Program-made: the position numbers and the translations under genes
The notes under the pieces: model-generated
Database searches by the model: none
Seen by the model: only the letters and a program-made list of their open reading frames with translations
What the model was told of the DNA's origin: nothing
Part shown: positions 22,844-30,899 of the stretch, piece by piece
Layout of the letters: every line of letters begins with the position of its first letter
How positions within the stretch are numbered: the first letter of the stretch is position 1
Source: a virus
Length of the DNA stretch: 35,712 nt
Strand: one strand, 5' to 3'
Virus record (IMG/VR): IMGVR_UViG_3300030385_000682
Span: 1-35,712 of that record

Positions 22844-22850
22844 TAAGACT

Positions 22851-23882
22851 ATGAAGAAATGGTATTCGTTTAAAGCATTAGCAGATAACTCAGTAGAGTT
22901 ATATATCTTTGAGGAGATTGGTTTGTATGGAGTGTCTGCTCAAGATTTTGTTTCAGAATTATCTGAACATAAAGGTAAAGATATTACTGTTCATATTAAT
23001 AGTCCTGGTGGGGACGTGTTTGACGGTCAAGCTATCTATACTGCTTTAAAAAATCACACAGGAAAAGTAACAACTAAGATTGAAGGTTTGGCAGCTTCTA
23101 TGGCTACAATCATTTCCCTTGCAGGAGATTCGGTTGAAATGTCTGAGAACTCTTTGTTTATGATTCACACGCCCTTAACAAATGCGTTTGGAAATAAAGA
23201 GGAGCTGCGTAAGCAAATAAGTATCCTTAATAAACTAGAGGACACTATGGTTAGCATTTACAGTTCTAAAAGCACTCTTGAAGAGATTGATATTAGGGCT
23301 TACATGACTGACGAGACTTGGTTTAGTGCTGCTGAAGCAAAGGAAGCTGGATTCATTGATGTAATCACTGATGAGATTAAGGTGGCAGCTAGTTATGATA
23401 TTACAGCGTTCAAAGGTATGACTGCTACTGATATACAAAAAACATTCAAAGGAGGTTTAACAAACGAAAACAACAAAGACATGACTGACGAAAACAAGAA
23501 TTGGTTTGTAGCGCAACTAGATAAATTATCAAGTAAGATTGATAAGTTTATAGGTAATAGTGAGGTTGAGGATGTACCTACCCCAGTGGTAGACCAAGCA
23601 CCAGAAGCGCCAGAAGTACCTACGGATTCTGATAATTTAAGAGCGCAGATTGCAATCTTAGAAACAGCTAACGAGGGATTAACAAACCAACTAAGCGAAA
23701 CTAAAGAACAAAGTACAGAAGATACAAGTGTTCTTGAAGGTAGGCTTACAGGTATGGAGGCAGAGATTTCAAGATTGAAAGCTGTTCCAACTGGAGGTCT
23801 AGGTTCTGACCCATCATTGAATACACAGCCAAACGCTGATAAAGATGGATGGGATATATTCGCTGACAATTTAAGAAAGTAA
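22851..23882 (+). CDS. Prohead protease (ClpP-like) fused to a scaffold-like region
   Basis: The 343-aa protein starts at ATG 22851. Residues 1-195 match an S14/ClpP-like prohead protease: HINSPGGDVFDG (48-59), GLAASMA with nucleophile Ser83, and MIHTP with His106. After about residue 200 comes a Lys/Asp/Asn-rich linker, then a Glu/Gln/Leu coiled coil (LRAQIAILETANEGLTNQLS, 264-283) and a Gly-Ser tail, which looks like a built-in scaffolding domain. Protease-scaffold fusions are known in tailed phages. The product is expected to assemble and mature the capsid shell encoded next. Confidence 0.85.
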   Translation: MKKWYSFKALADNSVELYIFEEIGLYGVSAQDFVSELSEHKGKDITVHINSPGGDVFDGQAIYTALKNHTGKVTTKIEGLAASMATIISLAGDSVEMSENSLFMIHTPLTNAFGNKEELRKQISILNKLEDTMVSIYSSKSTLEEIDIRAYMTDETWFSAAEAKEAGFIDVITDEIKVAASYDITAFKGMTATDIQKTFKGGLTNENNKDMTDENKNWFVAQLDKLSSKIDKFIGNSEVEDVPTPVVDQAPEAPEVPTDSDNLRAQIAILETANEGLTNQLSETKEQSTEDTSVLEGRLTGMEAEISRLKAVPTGGLGSDPSLNTQPNADKDGWDIFADNLRK

Positions 23883-23911
23883 AAAATTAATAACTAAATA
23901 ATAAAAAGATT

Positions 23912-24940
23912 ATGGCAAACGCTATATCAACGAGTCTATCAGGATTCGTACAAGAAGATGTTGAAAAGTACTTCTTATCACCTTTATTCTTAGGTGAGGA
24001 GTACTTAAATAATTTCGACTTATTAAGCAACGTGAAAGGTTCTATTGCATTAGACCATTTTGCTTCTGCTGAAAAAATTACAGTAGCACATAGTGGAGCT
24101 GCATTTGCAGGTACTGCTGGAGCTGCGTATACTCAAGTTAGCTTAGTTACTGGTCAAGTAGAGGCTGAGTTTGAGCAACGCTTCAATACCTTTGAGGGTA
24201 CTGTAAAGTCTAAGGCTCTTAAAATGGGTACTGCTAAAGATGATATTGATGGAACGGTTCTAAAGACTATCATTTCTGAAATGATGTTACAAGGTGTTAA
24301 ACGCGACTTTAACCGTCAAATATGGTTTGGTGATACAGGTATGACGGGTACGGGTGCTGCTAACTATACGCCTTACAACGGAATCTTTGTAGCTTTACAA
24401 GGCTTAGATGCTGCTCAAGAATTAGTTATCGGTATTACTGCTGATACTCCTTCAACTGGATGTACTTTAGCTGCAACGGGTGTTTACACTGGTGCTGAAT
24501 TGATTTCAATCTTTGAAGCTGTATATGATGCTGCTCCTGCTGAGTTGAAAGAACTCCCTAAAGTGATGTTCATCTCTGGTGTTATTGCTGACGCGTACAT
24601 GAAGTACTTACGTTCGCAAGGTGTGTCGGAATCGTTCGTTATATTACAAGACGGTACTCCTAAATTAACTTGGAACGGTATTGAATTAGTTGTTCGTAGA
24701 GATTGGGATTCAATTATTGGAAGTGACTACGCTCTTATTGATGACGCTAGTGCTGCTGATTCTATTGGTCGTGTTGTAATGGTTGCTAAACAAGCTATCG
24801 CTGTCGGAACTGACTTTGATTCTGCAACCTTCGATACTTGGTTCTCTCAAGATAATAAAGCTTACCGCTTTAGACTTGGATACCTTGCTGGTGCTGCATT
24901 GAAAGATAAGAAGTTAGCAGTAGTTGCTTATCACAAATAG
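23912..24940 (+). CDS. Major capsid protein (HK97-like fold expected)
   Basis: The 342-aa protein starts at ATG 23912, 29 bases after the protease. It is Ala/Gly-rich with SLSGFVQEDVEKYFLSPLFL at the N-terminus, EFEQRFNTFEGTVKSKA in the middle and GRVVMVAKQAIAVGTDFDS toward the end, a composition and length usual for capsid proteins. No cleavage site can be named. The position directly after the protease, and the strong hairpin that follows (24953-24985), are typical for a highly expressed capsid gene. Family recognition is by pattern, not alignment. Confidence 0.8.
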   Translation: MANAISTSLSGFVQEDVEKYFLSPLFLGEEYLNNFDLLSNVKGSIALDHFASAEKITVAHSGAAFAGTAGAAYTQVSLVTGQVEAEFEQRFNTFEGTVKSKALKMGTAKDDIDGTVLKTIISEMMLQGVKRDFNRQIWFGDTGMTGTGAANYTPYNGIFVALQGLDAAQELVIGITADTPSTGCTLAATGVYTGAELISIFEAVYDAAPAELKELPKVMFISGVIADAYMKYLRSQGVSESFVILQDGTPKLTWNGIELVVRRDWDSIIGSDYALIDDASAADSIGRVVMVAKQAIAVGTDFDSATFDTWFSQDNKAYRFRLGYLAGAALKDKKLAVVAYHK

Positions 24941-24952
24941 AAGATATATGTA

Positions 24953-24985
24953 TTAGAGAGGGGGGCTTAACGCTTCCCCTTCTAA
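24953..24985 (+). terminator. Hairpin terminator/attenuator after the capsid gene
   Basis: TTAGA-(G)-AGGGG pairs with CCCCTTCTAA (10 bp with one bulged G), with possible further G-U pairs inside. The tail after the stem is only moderately T-rich, so partial termination is likely. That would set high capsid and lower downstream expression. Confidence 0.55.
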
Positions 24986-25037
24986 CACTTATTCTTTACC
25001 AAACAAAACAAATTATAACTTTTAAATACTTTACAAA

Positions 25038-25538
25038 ATGGCTTTAACAGCGATATCAGTAAGCTCCGCTGACTTTATACAAAAAGGAGGCGTTGAAAAG
25101 GTTACCATGCACAACGCAGGTGAAATTTCATCAGCACTAGCATTAGCTGACCATAAAATGTCTTTTGGTGGTGATGCAGCGGCTAAAGACTTAGTATTCG
25201 ACCCAGAGACAGCTAAATTGACTGTCTCGTCAACTAGAGAGAGAGGATTTTCAGTAATCACGGCAACAGTAGAGGGTTACGTTTCAGGATTAACCAACGC
25301 TAAAATTGCGGCTTTACAAGCCAACAAAGACCTTCCTTTAGTTTGTTTAGTTCACTTAAATAGTGATGAAAACTTTATTATTGGGTGGGATGACATCTAT
25401 GGTGAGGCTGCGGATTCATTAATGCCTGCTTATATTGACAGCATTGAGATTGATTCTGGGGCTAAGAGAGGTGACACTAATGGCGCTACGATTAAAATTG
25501 TAGCTATCATGGGTGAAATGCCTAGAGAGGTAGGATAA
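25038..25538 (+). CDS. Putative major tail tube or head decoration protein (166 aa)
   Basis: Starts at ATG 25038, after the terminator-like hairpin. It is beta-rich: EKVTMHNAGE, LTVSSTRERGFSVITATVEGY, VCLVHLNSDENFIIGWDD, DSGAKRGDTNGATIKIVAIMGE. The final 'SGA..GDTNG..' strand is often seen in small phage tail-tube proteins, which would be strange between capsid and portal genes; a decoration or head protein is the alternative. It is followed by a strong hairpin, again suggesting high expression. Confidence 0.55.
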   Translation: MALTAISVSSADFIQKGGVEKVTMHNAGEISSALALADHKMSFGGDAAAKDLVFDPETAKLTVSSTRERGFSVITATVEGYVSGLTNAKIAALQANKDLPLVCLVHLNSDENFIIGWDDIYGEAADSLMPAYIDSIEIDSGAKRGDTNGATIKIVAIMGEMPREVG

Positions 25539-25566
25539 TATCTATCAAACTATATAATATATTTTA

Positions 25567-25596
25567 GTGAGGGGATATACGTATCCCTTTACTTTT
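25567..25596 (+). terminator. Strong hairpin terminator/attenuator
   Basis: GTGAGGGGATA (25567-25577) pairs with TATCCCTTTAC (25582-25592), 11 pairs with two G-U, loop TACG, followed by TTTTATATATATTTTAC. This looks like an intrinsic terminator. It overlaps the beginning of a longer in-frame reading of the next gene, which supports the shorter start at 25636. Confidence 0.7.
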
Positions 25597-25635
25597 ATAT
25601 ATATTTTACTTATATTTACTAAAACTTTTTTTGAT

Positions 25636-25818
25636 ATGGCTACATACGGAATTGTTGATGGAAGTGAGGATACGGTTATTTTTGGTTTAAAACTAAATAA
25701 AGCCCTAAAGGAACTCAGTCAACAAGAACTTAAAATGCTTTACGATATGGGTCACGAACTCGTATGCGTAGAGAAAGAGACTAAGAAGAAGAAACAAGAA
25801 TCTACTAAAGAAGACTAA
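25636..25818 (+). CDS. Hypothetical protein (60 aa)
   Basis: I start at ATG 25636 (longer readings cross the terminator stem). It has VDGSEDTVIFGLKLNKALKE followed by a helix (LSQQELKMLYDMGHELV) and a Lys/Glu-rich tail. The pattern 'LSQ.ELK.LYD.GH' is one I associate with short proteins preceding portal genes in Bacteroidetes phages, but I cannot name it. It ends two bases before the portal start. Confidence 0.62.
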   Translation: MATYGIVDGSEDTVIFGLKLNKALKELSQQELKMLYDMGHELVCVEKETKKKKQESTKED

Positions 25819-25820
25819 TA

Positions 25821-27128
25821 GTGGGTAAGAAAGCTAGAGGCAAATCAAAAACTCAAAGGACTATCGAAAGACCTACTGGTGTTAGAGGCTCTGAGGAGGT
25901 TATACGTAAAAAAGCGAAAGGCTTATTTAAGTTTGATATTGTAAGCTTATCTAATCCAGTTGTTTATTTAGAAAAGGATGAATCAAGCGTTAATACTGAG
26001 TATTACCCGTTTGGTGACGATAACTTATTCCCGCAATATTTAACGGAATTAAAAAGGAAATCTAGTACTCACAGAGCTATTCTAGCACAGAAAGCTACAT
26101 ACTCTGCTGGTAGTAAGATAACCTCAGATAGTGACATCCTTAATGAACTCATAAGAAGGGTTAATCCTAACCAATCACTAAAAAGCCTTAACAGGCTTCT
26201 TGATGACGACTACTATACTTTTGGTAATGCTTATATGGAGGCTGTTCCTTACGAGGGCGGCTATAACTTCTATCACTTAGATTCTTCTATGTGTAGGGTT
26301 AGTAAAGACCTTCAGCAAGTTTTATTTCACCCTAACTGGGAGAAGGTTGGTAGTAATTTAAAAGGCATCAAGAGAGTGCCTAGATACCCTAATAAAGCTA
26401 ATGACGGCAGAACCGTTATTCACTTTAAAGATTACGAGGCTGGATTCCAGCGTTACGGTATTCCAGATTATATAGCGGCAGCTTCTAACGGAGCTATTGA
26501 GGTTGATTACCTTATACAGAGATATAATCGCTCAAAGTTTGAGAACGGCTTTATGCCTTCTGCTATTATTGAGATAGACGGCTCTATGAGTGACAAGGAA
26601 GCTGAGGACTTGATTGACTTAGCTCAGAGTAAGCTTACTGGTGATGGTAACAACGGCAAGATACTATTCTTACTAAAAGAAGGTGGTGGTCAAGGGGCTA
26701 ACGTAACTATACTTGAAGATAACAAGGATGGTAGCTTCATGGAGTACCAAGAGCTTACACGTAACAACCTTGTTACAGCCCATAGATGGCAACCTGCGTT
26801 ATCAGGTATAGTGTCTAGTGGGAAAATGAATAATACTGGTAGTGAAATTAGGATAGCGTATGATTTAGTTATGCGAACCGTAGTGCAAGATACTACCGAC
26901 CAAGTATTTAACGTTATTAAAGATGTTATTGGCGAGTTACTAGAAATAGATTCATCATCAATGGCTATTCAATTTGAGTCTCCTATATCTTACGCTTCTG
27001 ATATTGATATTACACAAATAGCAGATGTTAACGAGCTTAGAAAGCTTATAGGGTTAGAGGAAAGACAAGACCTTGAAGGTATATTTATTAACGCATTAAA
27101 AGAAAGTAATGGCAGCGATAGATTATAG
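25821..27128 (+). CDS. Portal protein
   Basis: The 435-aa protein starts at GTG 25821, two bases after the previous stop. It shows PBSX/SPP1-like portal features: YYPFGDDNLFPQYLTELKRKS (a tyrosine/phenylalanine clip), YTFGNAYMEAVPYEG, TVIHFKDYEAGFQRYGIPDY, a helical LIQRYNRSKFENGF stem, ALSGIVSSGKMNNTGSEIR and a C-terminal helical tail. It forms the DNA gate at one capsid vertex. It lies 13 kb downstream of terL, the reverse of common phage order. The portal call rests on family pattern and neighbouring connector genes. Confidence 0.82.
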   Translation: MGKKARGKSKTQRTIERPTGVRGSEEVIRKKAKGLFKFDIVSLSNPVVYLEKDESSVNTEYYPFGDDNLFPQYLTELKRKSSTHRAILAQKATYSAGSKITSDSDILNELIRRVNPNQSLKSLNRLLDDDYYTFGNAYMEAVPYEGGYNFYHLDSSMCRVSKDLQQVLFHPNWEKVGSNLKGIKRVPRYPNKANDGRTVIHFKDYEAGFQRYGIPDYIAAASNGAIEVDYLIQRYNRSKFENGFMPSAIIEIDGSMSDKEAEDLIDLAQSKLTGDGNNGKILFLLKEGGGQGANVTILEDNKDGSFMEYQELTRNNLVTAHRWQPALSGIVSSGKMNNTGSEIRIAYDLVMRTVVQDTTDQVFNVIKDVIGELLEIDSSSMAIQFESPISYASDIDITQIADVNELRKLIGLEERQDLEGIFINALKESNGSDRL

Positions 27129-27639
27129 ACAGTACGCTAACCTAGTTACCGCGTCTGAGGTTGTAACTAAAGTTATGACTAATTCTAACTTTGACGTTAG
27201 CTTAATAGACTCTGACACGATTCTTATCGCTGAAATAGCCCATCTTAAAGAGCATTTAGGTGATGAGTTCTGGGGTAAGTTAAGACTTAGAAATGACGGG
27301 GAGACTCTATCTACTGACGAGACTACGTTGTTAAATAATTACATAAAACCTTGCTTGTCTTACTTCGTTAAGTACGAAGTGTTGAACGACTCGCAATACA
27401 ATACTACATCATCTGGGGTAGTCCTTAATGACGGCGAGTTTACGTTAAACGCTAATGAGTCTGAGTTTGAAACCTTAAAGAACGATTCTTTACGTAAGGG
27501 GGAGTTGCTTAGAGGTTCGATGATTGAATGGCTAGACCATAATGATAATCTCGGCGTTTTTATTGATTACGAATCTGGTAATAATAAACACGAAAGCGGT
27601 GACAAAGCTAGATTAATTGGAGGAATAATAACTTACTAA
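27109..27639 (+). CDS. Head-tail connector-like protein (176 aa)
   Basis: Starts at ATG 27109, overlapping the last 20 bases of the portal gene, which suggests coupled translation. It is mostly helical in the first 110 residues (DYRQYANLVTASEVVTK, IAEIAHLKEHLGDEFWGKLR) followed by acidic loops. The size, portal-adjacent position and helix-rich N-terminus fit a head completion or adaptor protein. It is not closely recognised; DUF6712-type connectors are a possibility. Confidence 0.65.
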   Translation: MAAIDYRQYANLVTASEVVTKVMTNSNFDVSLIDSDTILIAEIAHLKEHLGDEFWGKLRLRNDGETLSTDETTLLNNYIKPCLSYFVKYEVLNDSQYNTTSSGVVLNDGEFTLNANESEFETLKNDSLRKGELLRGSMIEWLDHNDNLGVFIDYESGNNKHESGDKARLIGGIITY

Positions 27640-27654
27640 AATACACCCCGTAAA

Positions 27655-27843
27655 TTGGATAATAATATAAAGATAGTAAAAGACACGTTTGAGACGGCAT
27701 TTGTTAACGGAGGTCTATTAGCTATATCAATAAGCGATGTAGAGGGATGGTTAAGGTTAGCATCAATAATTCTAGCGATAGGGTATACTGCTGATAAATG
27801 GTATTTGGATTATAAAAAAAGGAAAGGAAACTCAAAGAAATAA
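27655..27843 (+). CDS. Small membrane protein with TTG start (62 aa), holin-like
   Basis: An in-frame TAA at 27637-27639 leaves no ATG upstream, so the start must be TTG 27655. The mainly soluble N-terminus is followed by one membrane helix (WLRLASIILAIGYTADKWYL) and a basic tail (KKRKGNSKK), the usual layout of a class II/III-like holin or holin accessory. It ends just before the next ATG. Several similar genes (29027, 29184) also have helices, so which is the actual holin is open. Confidence 0.6.
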   Translation: MDNNIKIVKDTFETAFVNGGLLAISISDVEGWLRLASIILAIGYTADKWYLDYKKRKGNSKK

Positions 27844-27846
27844 GAT

Positions 27847-28596
27847 ATGCCTACACAAGATTACACTACTGTTGCAGCTTCATATTTACAGAAGGTAACA
27901 GACCAAGCTAGAAGCAACCCCCCCGCTGCTATTGATAGTAGTGAAGAGGTTGATAGGGATAATTTACTCTTCTTTATTGAGGATAATTTTAAAACTAATA
28001 ATCCACAAGGGTTTACTGCTGAAAACTTTAGAGCGTTCGCGCACCTAATGGTTAAGTCTTTCGCTAATATGAAGGATGACGTGATTAATAGCGTGATTAA
28101 TGCTGTATCTGGTAGGTTATCTACTGGGGCTGCGAATAGGTGGTATTATCAAGATTCTGCTTATGGGTGGAGTGACGAGACTTGGACTACATATACGACA
28201 AGCACTATAAACTCTACTACTGCCCCTTCTGTTGGTGGATTGTACGGAGTTACAGGTGGGTTCTTAAACCCTTTTGACGTATACAACTTCTCTGTTAGGG
28301 GTGTGTTTCAGAACGATAGTTCTACGGGTGACATAGACGTTATCTTCTATTATTCTAATATTGATGACCCTTCTTCAACGTCGCTACAAAACATGACGTT
28401 TATAGGTGAGGCTACTATTGACTGCGCTGTCGAAGATACTGGATATGAGTTTCACTTACAGACAGAAGTTCCAGTACCTGGCGGTAAACACGTGTTTATG
28501 TTTATAAAAAATACAGGATGGGGTTCTGGTACTGAGTACATTAAGTATAACGTGTCCTTTTACGGAAAAACAAGAAGCGCTAGATGGACGGTATAA
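27847..28596 (+). CDS. Putative structural protein (249 aa)
   Basis: Starts at ATG 27847, three bases after the previous stop. Residues 1-85 are helical and acidic (ENFRAFAHLMVKSFANMKDD), while 90-249 are beta-rich with aromatic strands (DVYNFSVRGVFQ, DIDVIFYYS, KHVFMFIKNTGW, YNVSFYGKT), suggesting a C-terminal sandwich. Such layouts occur in short tail fibres and decoration proteins. Location between connector and lysis genes is neutral. Called virion-associated by context. Confidence 0.55.
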   Translation: MPTQDYTTVAASYLQKVTDQARSNPPAAIDSSEEVDRDNLLFFIEDNFKTNNPQGFTAENFRAFAHLMVKSFANMKDDVINSVINAVSGRLSTGAANRWYYQDSAYGWSDETWTTYTTSTINSTTAPSVGGLYGVTGGFLNPFDVYNFSVRGVFQNDSSTGDIDVIFYYSNIDDPSSTSLQNMTFIGEATIDCAVEDTGYEFHLQTEVPVPGGKHVFMFIKNTGWGSGTEYIKYNVSFYGKTRSARWTV

Positions 28597-29009
28597 AAGA
28601 GCACACAACAAAGGTGTTTTTAAATAGAGTCGTTGATAACGGATACGAAACTCTAGGGTATTTAAGCGCGTATGAAGGCGTTAAAAAGATTTATGAGTGT
28701 AAGACACTAGAGCTTCCTTATAAAGCTAACATACGAGGTGTAAGCGCTATTCCAGTAGGGAGTTACAGAGTTGTTAAGCGGAACTCGTCTAAGTACGGCG
28801 ACCACTTCCACGTAACGGGTGTTCAGAACAGGTCTTTAATACTTATTCACGTAGCAAACTTTAAGAATGAATTAAGAGGGTGTATCGCGGTTGGCGAAAC
28901 TTTCTTTGATATAGATAGGGATAAAGAGTTAGACGTAACAAGTAGTAGGAAGACTATGAAAGAATTACTATCTTTACTCCCTAGTAAATTTGTATTACAC
29001 GTAACTTAA
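28584..29009 (+). CDS. DUF5675-like protein, possible lysis enzyme (141 aa)
   Basis: Starts at ATG 28584, overlapping the previous gene by 13 bases. The sequence has the repeated features of DUF5675: CKTLELPYKANIRG, AIPVGSYRVVKR, a His-rich HFHVTGVQ, ILIHVANFKNELRGCIAVG (His and Cys near residues 90-104). Family knowledge: DUF5675 members occur in lysis regions of many phages, and a peptidoglycan-cleaving role has been suggested but not established. The two small membrane genes that follow support lysis. Confidence 0.65.
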   Translation: MDGIKEHTTKVFLNRVVDNGYETLGYLSAYEGVKKIYECKTLELPYKANIRGVSAIPVGSYRVVKRNSSKYGDHFHVTGVQNRSLILIHVANFKNELRGCIAVGETFFDIDRDKELDVTSSRKTMKELLSLLPSKFVLHVT

Positions 29010-29026
29010 ACAAAAACAAAACTATT

Positions 29027-29191
29027 ATGGAATTTTTACTTGGAAACGGAGCTGAAATACTTCTTGCTCTTATGGTGTTCTTAAAGGTAATTGTAAACAT
29101 TACCCCAACTGAGAAGGATAATAAGATGTTCGCTTACATTGATGATTTAGTAAATTACTTTTGTAAGGACAGAAAATCGGGCGATGCGTAA
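29027..29191 (+). CDS. Small single-helix membrane protein (54 aa), holin-like
   Basis: Starts at ATG 29027; too short for the usual length cut-off but well placed. An N-terminal hydrophobic segment (AEILLALMVFLKVIVNI) precedes an acidic stretch with TPTEKDNKMF and a DDLVNYF helix. The stop (29189-29191) overlaps the following ATG (29184), indicating coupling. It looks like a small phage membrane protein, and its position after the DUF5675-like gene suggests a role in lysis. Confidence 0.6.
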   Translation: MEFLLGNGAEILLALMVFLKVIVNITPTEKDNKMFAYIDDLVNYFCKDRKSGDA

Positions 29192-29423
29192 GAGTCCGTT
29201 CGATATAGTTGGCGCAATTAAATCTCTTGGCAAAATCTCTGAGGTGTTTAAGGAAGGTCAAAAACAAAAGAAGTGGTCAGCGAAGCGCTCCGTATCAGGA
29301 GTGCTCGTTACCGCTGCCATTCATAACATGACCATGAACGGGATTACGGAGTTAAACGTAGCCCTTTCGTTCATAGCCGTATTACCATTATGCTTTACTG
29401 CATTTCAAAGGGAACAACGATAG
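29184..29423 (+). CDS. Small membrane protein (79 aa), lysis accessory candidate
   Basis: Starts at ATG 29184 inside the stop region of the previous gene. A basic N-terminal half (QKQKKWSAKRSVSG) is followed by a hydrophobic segment VLVTAAIHNMTM and a second (LNVALSFIAVLPLCFTAF). Two helices and the position suggest a holin or spanin-type accessory; no lipobox is visible. Its 3' end overlaps the end of the opposite-strand phosphoesterase gene by 29 bases. Confidence 0.6.
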   Translation: MRKSPFDIVGAIKSLGKISEVFKEGQKQKKWSAKRSVSGVLVTAAIHNMTMNGITELNVALSFIAVLPLCFTAFQREQR

Positions 29424-30147
29424 GCATCTTGCCGTCGTTTAGTACTACCCCACAAGAGAGTTTATAGGTCTTAGCGAAGTATTTAGCGTACGCCATAGCG
29501 TAACTGTGTCTATCTACACCGCAACCTACTTGCATACCCCAGTGACTACCGTTGTAGATTACTGAGGCTTCTGTGTGTATGTGTCCTTGCACACAATTCA
29601 TTCCAAACTGAACAGCTTTATTTGCTGCTGCGCTTCTTCCTGAAGTTCCAGTACCGTGAACGTATAGCACTCCATCGCACTTGTAGTGCTCAACGAAATC
29701 CCAACCTTCAACCTCTAAAACTTCATCGTAATCTCTTACCCATCGCTTAGATAATCCACAATCGAAAGCTTTACGCCTAACGATAGCATCGTGATTACCT
29801 ATACATACTTTAGCTTTAGGGAAGTGGGTATACCACTCTTGAATTTTATCTATTGCTCTGTCTAGTTCCTCACCTGCGCCAAACCCGTCTGGGTCTGCCC
29901 TGTGAAAAGAAGAGTAATGTGAATCTATAACATCACCAATAAACACCACTTCGTTACAGTCATATTGATTGTAAACGCTTATACAGTGCTCTAGGTATCC
30001 GTCTAAGCAAAAAGGCTCATGTATATCACCTACTACTAGAACGTTCCTTACACCCTTTCCTTTTGTCTTTGTTGGTGACATTCCTCTAGCTTGCTGAACT
30101 AGACTCCACTCAAACTCAGACAATCTTGGTCTGTATTGCTTATCCAT
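29395..30147 (-). CDS. Calcineurin-like metallophosphoesterase (250 aa)
   Basis: Starts at ATG 30147. The metal-binding motifs of the calcineurin-like superfamily are all in order: GDIHE (40-44), GDVID (71-75), GNHD (117-120), HGTG near 164 and GHIHTE near 188. The enzyme would cleave phosphoesters, for example DNA ends, cyclic or capped nucleotides; the substrate is unknown. Several phages carry such genes for end-processing or defence evasion. The gene lies after the terminator at 30197-30228, so it may have its own promoter, and its end overlaps the late operon's last gene. Confidence 0.82.
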   Translation of the reverse strand: MDKQYRPRLSEFEWSLVQQARGMSPTKTKGKGVRNVLVVGDIHEPFCLDGYLEHCISVYNQYDCNEVVFIGDVIDSHYSSFHRADPDGFGAGEELDRAIDKIQEWYTHFPKAKVCIGNHDAIVRRKAFDCGLSKRWVRDYDEVLEVEGWDFVEHYKCDGVLYVHGTGTSGRSAAANKAVQFGMNCVQGHIHTEASVIYNGSHWGMQVGCGVDRHSYAMAYAKYFAKTYKLSCGVVLNDGKMPIVVPFEMQ

Positions 30148-30288
30148 TGTGTATTTCCTTTTAAATGTTGTTAATAAATATTACGCTAATATACATAAAA
30201 AAAGTAGCCCTCGCAAGAGCTACCTTTTAAATCAAAAAACACAACGAAAAACGAAATGAAAACAGGAAACGCTGTGAATATATAAAAA
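30148..30288 (-). other. Intergenic gap, no gene
   Basis: The 141-bp gap holds the terminator (30197-30228) and A/T-rich sequence. No -7 box was found for the downstream phosphoesterase. Confidence 0.6.
30197..30228 (-). terminator. Intrinsic terminator, apparently bidirectional
   Basis: An A7 run (30197-30203), the stem GTAG-(CC)-CTC / GAG-CTAC with loop GCAA and the run TTTT (30225-30228) give a hairpin with a T7 tail in the leftward direction. It would end the long leftward transcript from the 35.7 kb side. Confidence 0.65.
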
Positions 30289-30726
30289 TTATTCATCAAA
30301 CCACGACTGAGGTATACGTTTCGCACACCATTTTATGTCGTTTTTTTCACACCACATAGCATAAGTAGTCTTACTGCCCTTTCTAATCTTGTTGTTTGGT
30401 GTTTGAAAGCAAAACCTAATATCCCTTTCGGGATTTTGGTCTTTTATAAGTAAATGCTTCTGCCTATCCTCTTTCATTAAACGCCCCTTAATTTCAACAA
30501 CAACACCGTTAGGTAGTATGCAGTCAGGTAGGTACGTGTGACTTGTCTCTGGCTTTATATAGCTAATGGTTTCGTCTTCGTACCTTAACTTATTGCCATT
30601 ACCGCGAGCGTGCTCTATTACGTCAGCTTCAAATCCACTACGAAAACCTTTACTCAATGCTCGTTGACGAACTAACCCATACCTTCGTACAGGTTTCCTT
30701 GTCGGCTTTTTCTTTTTCTTTTTCAT
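30289..30726 (-). CDS. Holliday-junction resolvase, T7 endonuclease I-like
   Basis: The 145-aa protein starts at ATG 30726, overlapping the preceding gene by 77 bases. After a very basic N-terminus it has GFEADVIEHA (31-40), YEDETISYIKP, TYLPDC (Asp68) and VVVEIKGRL (Glu78, Lys80), i.e. a PD-x9-ExK nuclease core, then KEDRQKHLLIKDQNPERDIR and TYAMWCEKNDIKWC. This order and length match T7 gp3-type endonuclease I, which resolves branched replication intermediates before packaging. The long overlap with the upstream gene is noteworthy. Confidence 0.85.
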   Translation of the reverse strand: MKKKKKKPTRKPVRRYGLVRQRALSKGFRSGFEADVIEHARGNGNKLRYEDETISYIKPETSHTYLPDCILPNGVVVEIKGRLMKEDRQKHLLIKDQNPERDIRFCFQTPNNKIRKGSKTTYAMWCEKNDIKWCAKRIPQSWFDE

Positions 30727-30895
30727 TTATTATCTTTTCAATATACACGCAAGCGTCCATTAATTCTTCCTGAGTGTGTTTAAGCCACTCTAAGAGACTT
30801 AAATCATCTCGCTCCATAGTGACACCGTATTTGGCTTTACCCACATCAGCCCTCTTTAAAAGCTTACTGCAAACATTATCCTCTATCTTGCTCAT
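30650..30895 (-). CDS. MazG-like (EExxD) helical protein (81 aa)
   Basis: I start at ATG 30895, four bases after the stop of the gene upstream. The segment AKYGVTMERDDLSLLEWLKH followed by TQEELMDACVYIEKIINE resembles the helices of phage MazG-like nucleotide pyrophosphohydrolases, with EELMDA providing the EExxD metal-binding pattern. If it is active, it could act on NTPs or alarmone-like substrates. It is short for a full MazG domain and may rely on oligomerisation. Its last part overlaps the resolvase gene. Confidence 0.6.
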   Translation of the reverse strand: MSKIEDNVCSKLLKRADVGKAKYGVTMERDDLSLLEWLKHTQEELMDACVYIEKIINEKEKEKADKETCTKVWVSSSTSIE

Positions 30896-30899
30896 ATCT

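Noticed and set aside
25567-25635. Longer N-terminus of the 60-aa gene
   Set aside because: It would be read through a strong terminator stem; ATG 25636 avoids this.
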